This document shows, piece by piece, positions 44,155-56,100 of a stretch of DNA of 64,000 nt; the first letter of the stretch is position 1; each line of letters begins with the position of its first letter. Source of the DNA: Orientallactaga sibirica (taxonomy: Eukaryota > Chordata > Mammalia > Rodentia > Dipodidae); contig JAEOAD010000029.1 of assembly GCA_036365145.1 (NCBI GenBank), forward strand, positions 24,049,001-24,113,000. The letters run 5' to 3'. The notes under the pieces were generated by a model. It was given only the letters and a program-made list of their open reading frames with translations. It made no database searches and was not told the DNA's origin. A program made the position numbers and the translations under genes.

Positions 44155-46667
44155 TAAGATGTGGACTATATATGTTTATTTATTATCATCATCATCACCA
44201 TAATTAATCTTTTTATGTGTAAACAGGCTTTTACATATCCTGATTTAGGGAAAAGTAATTTAAATTTAAATAATGAGTTTTTCTTTGGATTTCTCGGGGT
44301 GAATGGACAAGCTACTGAGTGGGACACCAAACGTCCCACCCAGCCCTTGATGCCATCGTATTAGCGTCTGATTTCAGTGATTTTGCTTTTACTTTTTACC
44401 TTAAATTTTTCTCATTGACAAAATAAATATTGCATCACAGCTTTTTCCTGTTTCATATACATCCAGGTAAAATACCCCTTATGAAAAAGTGTCTACCTGT
44501 AAAGTTCCTTTGCAATGGATTGAATCTGCTGTCGCTGTGCAATCCATATTAAGACAGGCTGATGGTCTAAGCAGCCTGTGTACTTGGATAGAGGTGTGTT
44601 GATTGATGCTTGACCACACTGACAGTATCTAATCAAATCATTTACTAAAATGCTGGCTTTCTAGAAGGCCAAAGAGACATTAATGTGTTCAAGTGGACCT
44701 AGTATGGCAGATGACAATTACTGGGGGAAGTACTCATGAACATAGAGTCATCCTTAAGCATTTTACTTCTCTTCCTGCTTGGAAACAAAGGCTACCTGCC
44801 TGTGCCAGTCATTTGATGGCCTCTCACAGCTTACATCCTGAAGTCCCATTCTATTTTCAAGACAATATATTTTCTCTTCTTATTAAATAATAATTTCACT
44901 TCAAAAAAAAACAAGCAGAAATTCACTTAGCATGTTAAAGTTACAAACTCTGTCACCAACCATTATAAGGAGTGATCTTGAGGGAGGGGCAAGGAAGGGA
45001 AGAAAATAGATCTTTTAACATCACTCAGGATAGTACCAGATTGAAACCAATGCCACAAAACACATCCCTCAATATATTTCCCCATATGTTCAGTTGGCAC
45101 GCTGAACTCCAGTTTCCAGATTCTAAATTTCTAAAACAGAACATATTTTCATATTATATGTTCTATCTAGATTTTTTTATTGATCATTTGGAATTGTGGG
45201 TGTATAACAAATATATCCAAGTGACTATATCCAAATATATTTATATTCCATACATTGAACTATGTATGGCTCTCCCCTGCTCTAAATAAACAATGTTAAC
45301 ATATATTCTTTTCTTTCAGGTTTTCTTTAATCCTTCTCTTTACTTTTTCGTGAAAATAACCCTATTGAAGAAAGTCTCCAAGAATTAATAGAACTTTCAG
45401 GAATCTTATCTTCCAATTGTTTTCTGTTGAAAGATATTTAAAGCTATAGAAATTTGCTTTAGAGTAACCTAGATATGATATAATTAATTTTGTTTTATAG
45501 ACCAAAGGGAGAAATACAAATTAATCTTAGACTGACATCAGAATAAAATTGGTATTTTATGTTATCATCAAGGAAAGCGTATGAATTTGTTACAATCTTT
45601 GAGGGGTTAGAATTATATCTATGTAAGCCAATGAATAAATCGATGTGGTAGGTGACTCTTTTACCTCTGTCTGTTTCCTTTGACAGTCTGATATCAACCT
45701 ACTAATGAAATGATTCATGTAAAACTATCTAAGGCCTCAAAATGCTACATGGACCAGCCTAGAAATCCTTTTCTTAGTCAACCCAATGTGGTGGGCCCAT
45801 ATAATACATTGCTTGTTTGAGTAACATATATCTATGTCATACAATATTATGGCCTTCCATTTTCTCATTTTGTATTGATTTGTTTCACTTCATTTCAATA
45901 GATTAATTTATTATTGACAGTATGTCTAACAGTACAGTTAACTACAAACAAGTAGAAGGAAGGTAATTAGTGATATATATTTTCTGAGAGCCTAACTATA
46001 AAATAATGTTAATGATCCAGAGTAGGAATTTCAGATTTCATGAGGAAATAAGATAAACAAGGGTAAATTAAGGCAGTTTTTAAAAATTACAGTTTTGTAG
46101 TTAAATAGCATAAATTGTATCTGCCATTTCCCTATAAGTTGTTTTTTTGCTGTTGTTTTCTGGAAGTCACTTCTGATTAGTGGAATGTTAACCTAGAAAC
46201 ACTATTCTTGTTTGATTCCTGGTTGCCTAGGATATGCTTATTCTCTTGCCATTGCCATGGAGACAGGCACAGCTCTGGGTCTCATACTCCTTGTGAGACA
46301 GCAGTTCCCATGGTGGAGTCTGGGGCAAAGAAATCTGCCTGAATCTCTTTGCTTCCCTATCTCATGTCGAACTTGCAAACCTCACACAAGATCCATGAGG
46401 GCACAGGAAGACAAGAAGCCTTGAGTTGGTCCTGAAATGATTAAGAAGATCTGTTGCAAAGGAAGTTACACAGATGTCACTTTTAGGCCTGTTACTCTAA
46501 TTCTTTTACTACCATTGGATGTACTTAGTATAAAAGCTAAAGACACAGTGCAGAAAAGTTATACTCTGGGAAAATTCAACAAATAAAAGCCTTCCTTCAT
46601 CCTTAGTCTTCTATTCTTGAGGGACTAATTGGTATATTTGCATATTGACAGTTTAACTCAGTGTTTT

Positions 46668-46670
<3 letters not shown>
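44155..46670. other. Unassigned sequence
   Basis: About 2.5 kb with no recognised gene or repeat. A 70-codon frame at 46,212-46,424 has no signature and no splice context I can support. Confidence 0.45.

Positions 46671-46711
<41 letters not shown>
46671..46711. repeat. (T)41 homopolymer
   Basis: A run of about 41 T with no recognisable SINE or LINE body on either side. Confidence 0.95.
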
Positions 46712-46713
<2 letters not shown>

Positions 46714-47414
46714 CAGAAGGCTCTAGTGGTATTTTTTGTTGATCTTATTAGCAAATTTACATATTGAGGGTCCTAGAATTCCACCTCAACTATTTATATG
46801 AAAGTTGTTATAAGACTCTAAGCTCTGACCTTTTGTGTATGAGTTAGTTCACCAGTAGTTAGAATGGTTTCAAACATTTCAGATGTTTCATGTCTGGCTT
46901 CCAGAAATAAGGTATTTGATTTATTAATCATATGTAACATAGCACTGATGTTTTCTTTGTACCTGAAAAGCCCTGCACAATTGCCTCTGCTTTCAGAGGC
47001 CATTTAAGGAAAATCACACCCTGCCTTTCTTTTGAAGCAGGGTGTTTTTAGGCTTTCTTTTACAGAAAGCTACATGAACAATAAAAGGACATGAAGCAGA
47101 AGTGAAATACATTCATTGAAAGTTCCACACAAGTTGTATACCAAGAATGCTAGCTAAACAAAAATATAGAAAGCAACTTTTGCTTGCTGAGCATTTCTTT
47201 TGCATAAGCATAAGTACAGTGAGAAGACGTCACAGCATTTCCTTTCAAATAAAAAACAGAGAAGAGATATGGTTGTCAGGGTTCTTGGGTGAAAGTTTGA
47301 CAATCTTGCTTATGAATTATTATATAAAAAGCAGAATAACTTACATTAAGGGTTCAAAAGTGGTAAAGAGCCAAGAGAAATTAAGTAGTTTTTTAAAAAA
47401 TATATCATCATTAA
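46712..47414. other. Unassigned sequence
   Basis: No gene or repeat recognised. Confidence 0.5.
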
Positions 47415-47429
47415 AAAGTCCCTTTTAGA

Positions 47430-47613
47430 ATCTGGGTGTGGTGGTGCACACCTTTAATCTCAGCACTTGGGAGGCAGAGGTAGGAGGATCACTGTGAGTT
47501 CAAGGCTACCCTGAGAATACAGAGTGAATTCCAGGTCAGCCTCAGCTAGTGTGAGACCCTACCTCGAAAAACCAAAAAATAAAATTTTTTTAAAAATTAA
47601 AAAAAATTTTTTC
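47430..47613 (+). repeat. B1 SINE, near full length, sense
   Basis: The full B1 order ('gggtgtggtggtgcacacctttaatc', 'gggaggcagaggtaggaggatc', 'gtgagaccctacctcg') with an A-rich tail. TSD AAAGTCCCTTTTAGA (47,415-47,429) and AAAGTCCTTTTTAGA (47,614-47,628). Confidence 0.92.
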
Positions 47614-47757
47614 AAAGTCCTTTTTAGATCATGATCACTATTCTGTGGGGTCCAAATCATTCTCTGACATGGGATGAAACTCTTATCTAGTGATCTAGTG
47701 ACAGCTGCCTACATTTTTCTCCCATTAAATTGAAAATATATATATATATATATATAT

Positions 47758-47905
47758 TGGTTTTGCGAGATAGGGTCTCACTCTGGTCCAGGCTGACCTG
47801 GAATTAGCTATGTAGTCTCACGGTGGCCTCGAACTCTCAGCGATCCTCCTACCTCTGCCTCCCAAGTGCTGGGATTAAAGGTGTGCGCCACCACGCCCAG
47901 CCCTT
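47758..47905 (-). repeat. B1 SINE, antisense
   Basis: Complement of B1 ('gagatagggtctcactctggtccaggctgacctgg', 'gctgggattaaaggtgtgcgccacc'). An AT run (about 47,737-47,757) sits at the tail side. Confidence 0.92.
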
Positions 47906-47909
47906 GAAT

Positions 47910-50110
47910 ATGTATATGTTTTTAAACTGGACTCCATCACATCTACTGACATAAGAGTAACACTTAGAAAAATGAGCCCTCCTTATTTTCCCATTGCTTT
48001 CTCTTTCTTTCCCTCTCTCCCTCTTCCTCTCTTTCTTGGTACTGTAGTCATGGTTTGAGAAAGGTTCCCATTTAGCTCAGCCAGATTGCCTTGAATTTAC
48101 TATATATCAGAGAATGGCATTGGACTCTTGTAATTTCCTGAGTGCTTGATGGAGAGTTCAAAGCCTTAACTAATTTAGGATTTAAGGCCTGGTTAGCAAT
48201 TGAACTATTAGTGTTAATGGCATGCTTTTTTTTTTTTTTTTCACTAATCTTACATAGGTATTAGTAGAAATTAGAAAAAAACTGGGTCAAATTATTCCTA
48301 CATCTTTCTTACTCAAATCCCTTCTTTCAATATATTTGCAATTCTATGTTATACTGAGCTTTCAACCTTTATTATTAAATTTAGGCTATTTACATTTCCC
48401 TAATGCTAAAAGTTGCAATTCTTTCCTTAGTTTTTTGATAGTGAAGGAATTTACAATAGTATTTTCATAAAAAGTTAATTCCTTGATAATTTAATTTGTC
48501 CCACAATTTCCTGTCTGTCATTCTAATGTAACCATCCTTTTTCATCCACAGGAGATAAGTGCCAAGAGCCCTTTGGATATCTGAAACCATGTACTAATTG
48601 TTTTTCTATACCTCTCTAGCTATTACAAATTTAGTTCATAAATTAGGCATAGTAAAATAATTCACATTACTGACAAAACATAACAATTAAAATAACACAA
48701 TCTAAGGACAAATTTTTTGACTGTTCTCTCTCCTGTCTCTCATATCTATCTCTGTTTCACCTCTCTCTCTGAAAATATATTGGCCTGTACTGACCCTTCT
48801 TCTGAGCACAATTGCTTATACAATGAAAGGCATCAAGAAGAATGACTATGATGTACTGTTAGGGACTACCTAAAAGTTACTTACTTCAACACAAGCATTT
48901 TGATGCCATGACAAATTGAAAACATACCAAAATGGCTACTAAGTGACTATAGATGTGTATACACAGGTTATATGACTCATAGCACAGGCATGTTGTAGCT
49001 TGTTGATGAGAATTCATCATAATACTCCAAATTATATACAATGTAGAACAAATAAATTATTTTTGAAATTTCCATATAATAATTTTGGAAAATGGCTGAC
49101 TACTATAGGTAACTGAAGTCATAGATATGAAGGTATTGCTACATAGTATCTTGATGGTTAGAGGGCAGAAACACAAACTGTATTCCATGTTTGAATGTAT
49201 CATACTTTCACCCAAAGAAAACATAATGCTGTACCATGGAAACATCTATATTGGTTCATCTAAGATAAGATGCAATTTTTATTTACACAGATACGAATAA
49301 CATGACAGAAATATAAAGTCTACTTTATCTCAACTATACACAAATAAGCATAGCCTAAAATCATGTTTGTGAAATTTAAAACTTGTGACTACTGAATTCT
49401 TTTTGCAAGTTGTTCACAGTGACTTTTTGAAATTATCTTTCAACCATCTCATGATTGATGCTTTTCTACTTGAATATAACCCATTTTGGACTTTTTCCTT
49501 GTTTTAAACATTCTGGAATCTCCTAGGAGCATCTCATAAAAGTAAATATATAAAAGAATCATGAAGATAGAAGGCAAGTTCTGCATTTAATATGCAAGGT
49601 GTTAAATTTTCAAAAAAATAAAATACCTGAAATGTACTTTCTATTTTGTTTTTTTCAATAATTCCAAGAACTTCTGTGCTCTATTTATTACTTACCTGCT
49701 TCTTGTATTTGGACCTTATGTGTGTGTGTGTGTGTGTGTGTCTTTGAGATTTTATCCTATGTTAATAGTCCATATGTAAAGACAATAAATAATCTATGTA
49801 ATTTACTTTATACTGAATAAGAAATCTCACAAATAATTGTGCTGCTAAACTATTCCTGAAAGGTTTATTCCATTCATTGATTTCAAAACAAGGAATTTTC
49901 ACCACTATTCTAATTCTCTTTTACAAATAATTTATCACATATGCAAAGCAGTTAAAGTAATCAGGTAGGTGAGAAAATGAAGAATAATCCTAGCTCAATT
50001 CTAATATCTCTTCCTCTTATCTTTATACTATTTGATGATGCTGTTAAGAAAGATTTATTGAATCTTAGAATATGCAAACTGTTCTAAATCAATAAGCAAT
50101 ATACAATGCA
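47910..50110. other. Unassigned AT-rich sequence
   Basis: No exon or clear repeat. A T run lies near 48,227-48,241 and a TG run at 49,719-49,741. Confidence 0.5.
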
Positions 50111-50111
50111 A

Positions 50112-50740
50112 TTTGTTGTGGGCTGAATGCAGAATATCCCCTTAGGCTTAGATACTTGATCCTAGCTGGTGCACTGTTTGGAAGGTTGTGGAATTTTTAA
50201 GGGGTGAAGTCTTAATGGAGGAAAAGGTTCACTGAAGGAAAGTCTTAAGGATTTTCAGTTTAGCACCAATTCTAGTGCTCTTGAGTTTTCTACTGTGGAT
50301 ACAATATGACTAGCTTCATCATGATTCTGCCACCTTGCCTTTCCTACCATGAAGGGCTATATCCCTTAAACTGTAAACCAAAAAGAACCCTTAAGTTTCT
50401 TTTTGCCAGATAACTGGTCACAAAAATGAGAAAAGTAACTAATGTACAAAATTGATACTGATGAGCAAGGGTCATTACTCTGATAAATCTGACTATGTTG
50501 TTTGTTTGGAACTGGTTTATAAAAGGAGTCTGGAAGAATTTGGAGCTGTAGGGGGAGACCATCCCTAGAATGTTATAAGTAGAATTTAATAGGCCATTCT
50601 GGTGTAAGTTTGGAAGAATTTCAAAAGAAATGTGGATAATAAAATTTATGCTCATGAGGTTACAGAAGGGGAAAAGATTGCATTGGTAACTAACTGGCCT
50701 ATAAGCCATATGTGTTACATTCTGATGATGAATCTACCTG
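50112..50740 (+). mobile_element. MT-type MaLR LTR with partial interior
   Basis: The LTR pattern 'tgtgggctgaatgcagaatatcccc', 'gctggtgcactgtttggaaggttgtgg', 'ccctta aactgtaaacc' and 'gagaaaagtaactaat' is followed by MT-interior-like sequence ('gaatttggagctgtagggggagacc', 'ggccattctggtgtaag'). Old; no coding content. Confidence 0.7.
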
Positions 50741-50795
50741 AATTCTGCCCTGTTCTAAGAAGTTGAGTTAGGCTGATGTTTAAAATAATGGACTA

Positions 50796-51077
50796 GGGCT
50801 GGAGAGATGGCTTAGCACTTAAGGTGCTTGCCTGTGAAGCTTAAGGACCCATGTTTGACTCTCTAGGACCCACTAAGCCAGATGCACAAAGTGACACAAA
50901 TACTTACAGTCGCACATGTCCACAAGGTGGTGCACAAGGTGGCACATGCATCTGGAGTTTGACTGCAGTGGCTGGAGGCCCTGGCTTGCCAATTATTTCT
51001 CTCTCTCTTTTCTCTCTCTCTTGCTCTCACTCACTCACATAAAAATTAAAAAGGCCAATCTGTTGGGCTTGCCTTAA
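50796..51077 (+). repeat. tRNA-like SINE with TSD
   Basis: The head 'gggctggagagatggcttag', 'ccatgtttgactctc', 'gcatctggagttt', a CT tract and a tail. TSD AAATAATGGACTA at the left and AAATAAATGGACTA at the right (near 51,078). Confidence 0.9.
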
Positions 51078-51079
51078 AA

Positions 51080-52265
51080 AATAAATGGACTAATTTCAAT
51101 ATGCAATAGTATTCATTTTTGTCAATTAATACTCACTATTCTAACTTGCTATGTAGCAAGAAAAAGTTACAAATAGAGCAGAAATATATTTCTAAATATG
51201 TGTAGTTTGGTGAGGTTGGCAAGAAGAGAGAATAGGAAAAGTTCATAAAGGCAAGACCCTATTCTCTGCAGAAATCTAGAATATACTTTTTTCCAGTCAT
51301 ACAAAATAAATAAGCCAAACCTCTAGCATAATAATGCTAACAATAATAAAAAATAATAATCACAACAACAACAACAACAAAAACAATGCCAGAGATTACA
51401 TGAGGCTATCCTCAGAGTATAAGCTCAGGTAATGGATTTTAATATAACACTTATTACTTTACTTCAAAGGGTATATACCAACTCAGATCAAGTCATATAA
51501 GTCATAAGAAATTTCTTTACTCTTTCAAGTAACTTGCTGAAGCTTCTCATATATATGTTATGCTCATCACAAAACAAAATAAGCAAAGATTTTAAAATTT
51601 GTAGGATTATAATTATTTCATTTTATGTAAAATAAGTATGACTGAAGAGAATGGCAGAACATCTTCAAAATATTGAGCCCATCAATGTTTCAGCATGGTT
51701 GATGAAGGAGTACATAAAAAGTAAGTTTTGAACATACGAATAGAACTATTCTGAAAGAGAAAAAATTCTCCCTTTACATATTAATCATATCTACTTTGAA
51801 TGCAAATTTCATATGATCTCTGATCTCACCTGATTATCATTTGTCATAAAAGAAAAATACTTGTCTGCTATTAATAAGATCTCACTCTCTTTAATGTAAA
51901 ATTATATGAGCACTAACACCTTTATCAAATTTCTTACCATCTGCTACATAATTGAAAAGACATAAGATTTTCTAAAAACTTGAATACCAAGACTTTAGTT
52001 TTATTCTATGTTTGTGAAAATTCAGCACACTGGAAAAGTTGTAAAATATAATAACACTCTCAACTCGATTTCCTGGGAAAGTAAGCATCCAGTGATGATT
52101 GTGTGTCTCTGATTAAAAGCTATTTATATTGGTAAATGCAAATAGTAAGGTAAACAAGACATTGTCTATATCATTTATACAACAGAATCAATCAATAAAT
52201 AAGATGTTCACTAACCAAAAATAATAATAAAATAAAATAAAATAGGGGCTATTTTTGGAATAAAG
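51080..52265. other. Unassigned sequence with CAA run
   Basis: No gene. A (CAA)n run lies at about 51,362-51,383. Confidence 0.5.
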
Positions 52266-52269
52266 GGAT

Positions 52270-52360
52270 TCAGTGGCATGTGGGGGCCAAAATAATGTAA
52301 TGGGAGGGGATTGTGATCAAGTTATACTATATTTGTATATGTAAATTCTCAATGAAAAAA
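52270..52360 (+). mobile_element. Probable L1 3' end fragment
   Basis: 'gggaggggattgtgatcaagttatactata' and 'ctcaatgaaaaaa' resemble the very end of L1 3' UTRs. Short, with low confidence. Confidence 0.35.
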
Positions 52361-52384
52361 TTTTTGATGCATACCCAACAAACT

Positions 52385-52605
52385 GGCCATTTTAATTTAA
52401 TTTATTTACTTTTTTAGAGAGAGAAAATTGGTGTGCCAGGACCTCCAGGCACTGCAATCCAACTCAAGAGTGTGCCCCCCTTATGCACGTGTGATCTTGC
52501 ACTTGTGTCACCTTATGCATCTGGCTTACATGGGACCTGAAGAGTCAAACATGGGTCCTTAGGCTTCACAGAAATGCACCTTAACTGCTAAGCCATCAGT
52601 GAAAA
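52385..52605 (-). repeat. tRNA-like SINE, antisense
   Basis: 'agagagagaaaattggtgtgccagg', 'tatgcatctggcttacatggg', 'aacatgggtccttaggctt' and 'cttaactgctaagccatc' in complement order. Confidence 0.85.
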
Positions 52606-53008
52606 ATTTTTCAAAGTACTTAGACTTTCAGTCTAACTGACATGTGGAGTAGAGTAGATCCATGCTTTTGTGACTTGAAACCAATAACCCAGTTGTGTCA
52701 TCAAGATTAGTAATTCTGGGACAGGGCAATTTCCTGTTTCTAAATTAAACTATCCTGAAGAAAATGCTCACTAATGGAAAGTAAATCTGTTAGCAAAATA
52801 AGGAGGGCAATTGCCAAGAAAAACAGCTACCTTATGCTGACTGCCCTCAACACCTTCATTTTCCATTCCCGTCAACTCAAGGTTAAGACATAAAATTTGG
52901 CCCATCCCAATCTGTTCCCTCCTACCACCATCTAGGGGAGGGTCCAGAAGAGCTGCACATCAGGCTCCTTCTCCTGAGATCATCTAAGGTGTCCCAAATT
53001 CTGATAGG
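52606..53008. other. Unassigned sequence
   Basis: No gene or repeat recognised. Confidence 0.5.
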
Positions 53009-53097
53009 CTTCTTCTTCTTCTTCTTCTTCTTCTTCTTCTTCTTCTTCTTCTTCTTCTTCTTCTTCTTCTTCTTCTTCTTCTTCTTCTTCTTCTTCT
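53009..53097. repeat. (TTC)n/(GAA)n, ~30 pure triplets
   Basis: An uninterrupted polypyrimidine triplet array, followed by a T run to about 53,107. Long pure GAA/TTC tracts are known to form triplex structures. Confidence 0.97.
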
Positions 53098-53109
53098 TTT
53101 TTTTTTCTT

Positions 53110-56100
53110 ACTGAAAGGCTATATAGCTTCATGATATACTGGTGATGAAGAAAAGGACTCTGAGTAGTGTTAATACTTTCATGCCAGTAGCTCTCAAAAG
53201 TCTCATGATCTTGTCATGGCAGCAGAGAATTGCAAATGTAACTCAGGGAAGGGTGAATTATGAGGTTTATTTCACCCTCACAGCAAATCAAGAAAGAAGC
53301 CAAGTCAAAAAGCTGTATTCATATTATATACATAACTAATTTAAAAAAAAAAAAAAAAAAAAGAAAAGAAGGGAAGGTTGAGAGGAATTCAGGAAAATCT
53401 CCTTAGGGAAAAGTGTCTCTCCTGGGAGGAAGCCTAGGAAGAGAAGGGAAGAAAGGATCAAGAGATTGATATATGTGTTTCAGGTACATACATTGGAAAC
53501 AGACATCCAATGAGAAGGAGCCTGATTACTAGGCTAAGGTGTGTAGGGAGGGACCTGATTGGGTCAGGTGAGCCCAGGAGGAACACTGACATAAAAGGAC
53601 CAATCTACATGGTTTAAGCTGGTAGAATTGAAGAAGAAACTGGAGGTTCTTTATGGATTAGAGAATCATATATTTGAAAAGAACATTGTGTATTTCTCTT
53701 TACATCCTCACTACAGATTGTTAGTATATAAAATAGATTCCATGGTTAACAAAGGTCTGAAGAGTTTATGAACACTAACCGTGAGGGTGACAAGGTCAGA
53801 TTGGCCACCTTAATAACATGATTGTTTTGTATCAGTTTATCACATGCTAATGAGAATATCCTCAGCTGGTTTCACTTCATTCTTGACAAGCTTGATTTTA
53901 CCCAGCTACCTAAGCAGTTTCTGCAACCAGAGGTGGGTAAATTAGCTTAGAGACCACTAAGTCTTCAAGACAGTCAAGAGACTATTGTCCTAATTCCTGA
54001 TTTACTGTTGGCCTAAATCTATACTCAATGTGGCCAGGCTCATGTGACTAAGTGCTTGAATTCTGAATTATGATTTGTGTATGTAAGTTCCTGTCATAAT
54101 TTAACAAAGCAAAATTAGAACTCTAGCATCTCTTTGGAGAAGTTTGATGTCTACATAGTTCTTTTAACCCCGTAATAGAATGATAAGGGAGTAGACTTTT
54201 TTAAGTTTCCTAATCTCCAACACTCTAAAAATTTCATTGAAGAAAATTTCAGGAATAAATTTGGCCTCAAAATTTTCTCTTTAGATTCCTTAACAAAGCC
54301 AAATTAAACAATTTGAGATCATGTGTTTCTCTTTCAGATCTCAGCAGCCACATCCTGGGGCTCATGGTCTTTTCCTGAAGCTGCTTCTCTTCCTCCCCTA
54401 TATGCCATTATACTGTCTGTTATTACAGATATCTCACTTTTCTGGACCACAGAAAATCCACACATAGGTTTTCTGCCTCTGTATAATAGACCCTTTGTGG
54501 GAGGAACAGCTTCAATATTATGTGTGGATTGGGATTTTAGTTTCAACAATCTGTCTTTTCTGGAAAAAAAAGAAGTGTCAATTAGACTTTTATTTTTACT
54601 TTTAAGGAAATATTAGCATCCAAGGGGGAATTTTAGACTCATCTCACTGTCACTAAAGCTCTATTTCAATGTGTTATAATTGGCTTGAAGTTTGGAGATA
54701 ATACTACATGCTATACTATGCAGTGAATTTTGAGAAAATTAGCCAGGATAATTAAGGCCATATAAAGGCTCACATGAAAAATTCTAAGAAATTGTGTCAA
54801 TAATAATTCTGCATAGATCCAATTTGGATACAATATGGACTTTTATGGAAGATTATACTAGGGAAAATATTTATATTTATATCCCTGAATATCTCACTTT
54901 GATTTTTCTTATTATGAAATATATTTTTGGTTAATACCACCATCTCTCATTCTGTGAATTCTTAAATTTGAGGATTGATTGTTGTACTAGCTATCATTGC
55001 CTTGTTACAAATTACACAAATTTACTGACACAGAACAATATACGTTTATTAGCTTACAGCCTGTCAGTGTGCTTCATCAAAGCCAGCAAGGAAAAGAATC
55101 TGCCAGCAAAAGGGAATTTACAATTTCTCATAATGTAATCATGGAGTGGCTTCCCTTCAGGGTTAATGTATTTTATTGATTAGTAACAAATTACTCAAGG
55201 GGAGGGGAGAAGATTATTAAATGCTATGTAAACTGATAGTCAAGTTTTTGGAGAACTATTTTTTTTTTACTTTAATGTTTTTAGCTTCTGTTTTACAAAT
55301 AGTTGTATATTCTGACCACTATCAACTTTATATAATATTTGACTGCGTCACACTACTCAAAATTATAGTTTCTAAACTCTTAATGGATACAGTGTAGTTC
55401 ATTTGCCAGCAAGTGCTAATGCTCAATCCACTAATCAAATGGGATAAACTAATACTTCCACATGTCATGTTGAAAGGGTTGTCTTAACTAACTCCACTTA
55501 GACTTGTGAACCACTAAACAATGGGAAGCAATAATAATCTTATTGGCTGAAAGTTTATGAAACTTAAGAGTGATTGATAGCTACAAATTAAAATGCATTT
55601 ATTTTCCTGAAGCAACCAATAATAGGGTCAGCCTACATGAGTTATGGGGTTTAACAATTCCAGAACTGGGCCTTATCAGAATTTATAGTTTAGACTGAAG
55701 AAGATATAGATACAAGAAAGAACTGAAACTCAACATATATTTTAGTCCCTAAGTGACCATTTCTGTAACCAGACTGATATTCCAATCTCATTCTAAATAA
55801 TAAGGAAAGCAACTAAAACAAGATGCAAATGTCCTAAACAATTTAAATCCAGAAAATTAAAGCTATGAACCAATGGAATTTTTTGAATAATAATGGATCA
55901 CTTATAATGGCATCAAGGTTCTTAACCTACTTGGTCTACTAACCTAAATATATTAATCAATTCCTAACATTTATAATCTGCCTTGATATGTGTCAGCTCA
56001 GGGCATAAACCCTGTTGACAGTAAGTTCCTGCACTATGTGATCAGTATAGTTCCTTGAGTGGTTTGGTGCATTGTTGTCAGTAACTTGAGTCTTAATTTC

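Noticed and set aside
46212..46424. 70-codon frame in unassigned sequence
   Set aside because: No family signature, no supported splice sites, and length expected by chance.
54323..54616. 97-codon frame in the repeat-poor region
   Set aside because: Hydrophobic and open, but with no recognisable domain or gene context; conservation data would be needed to revive it.
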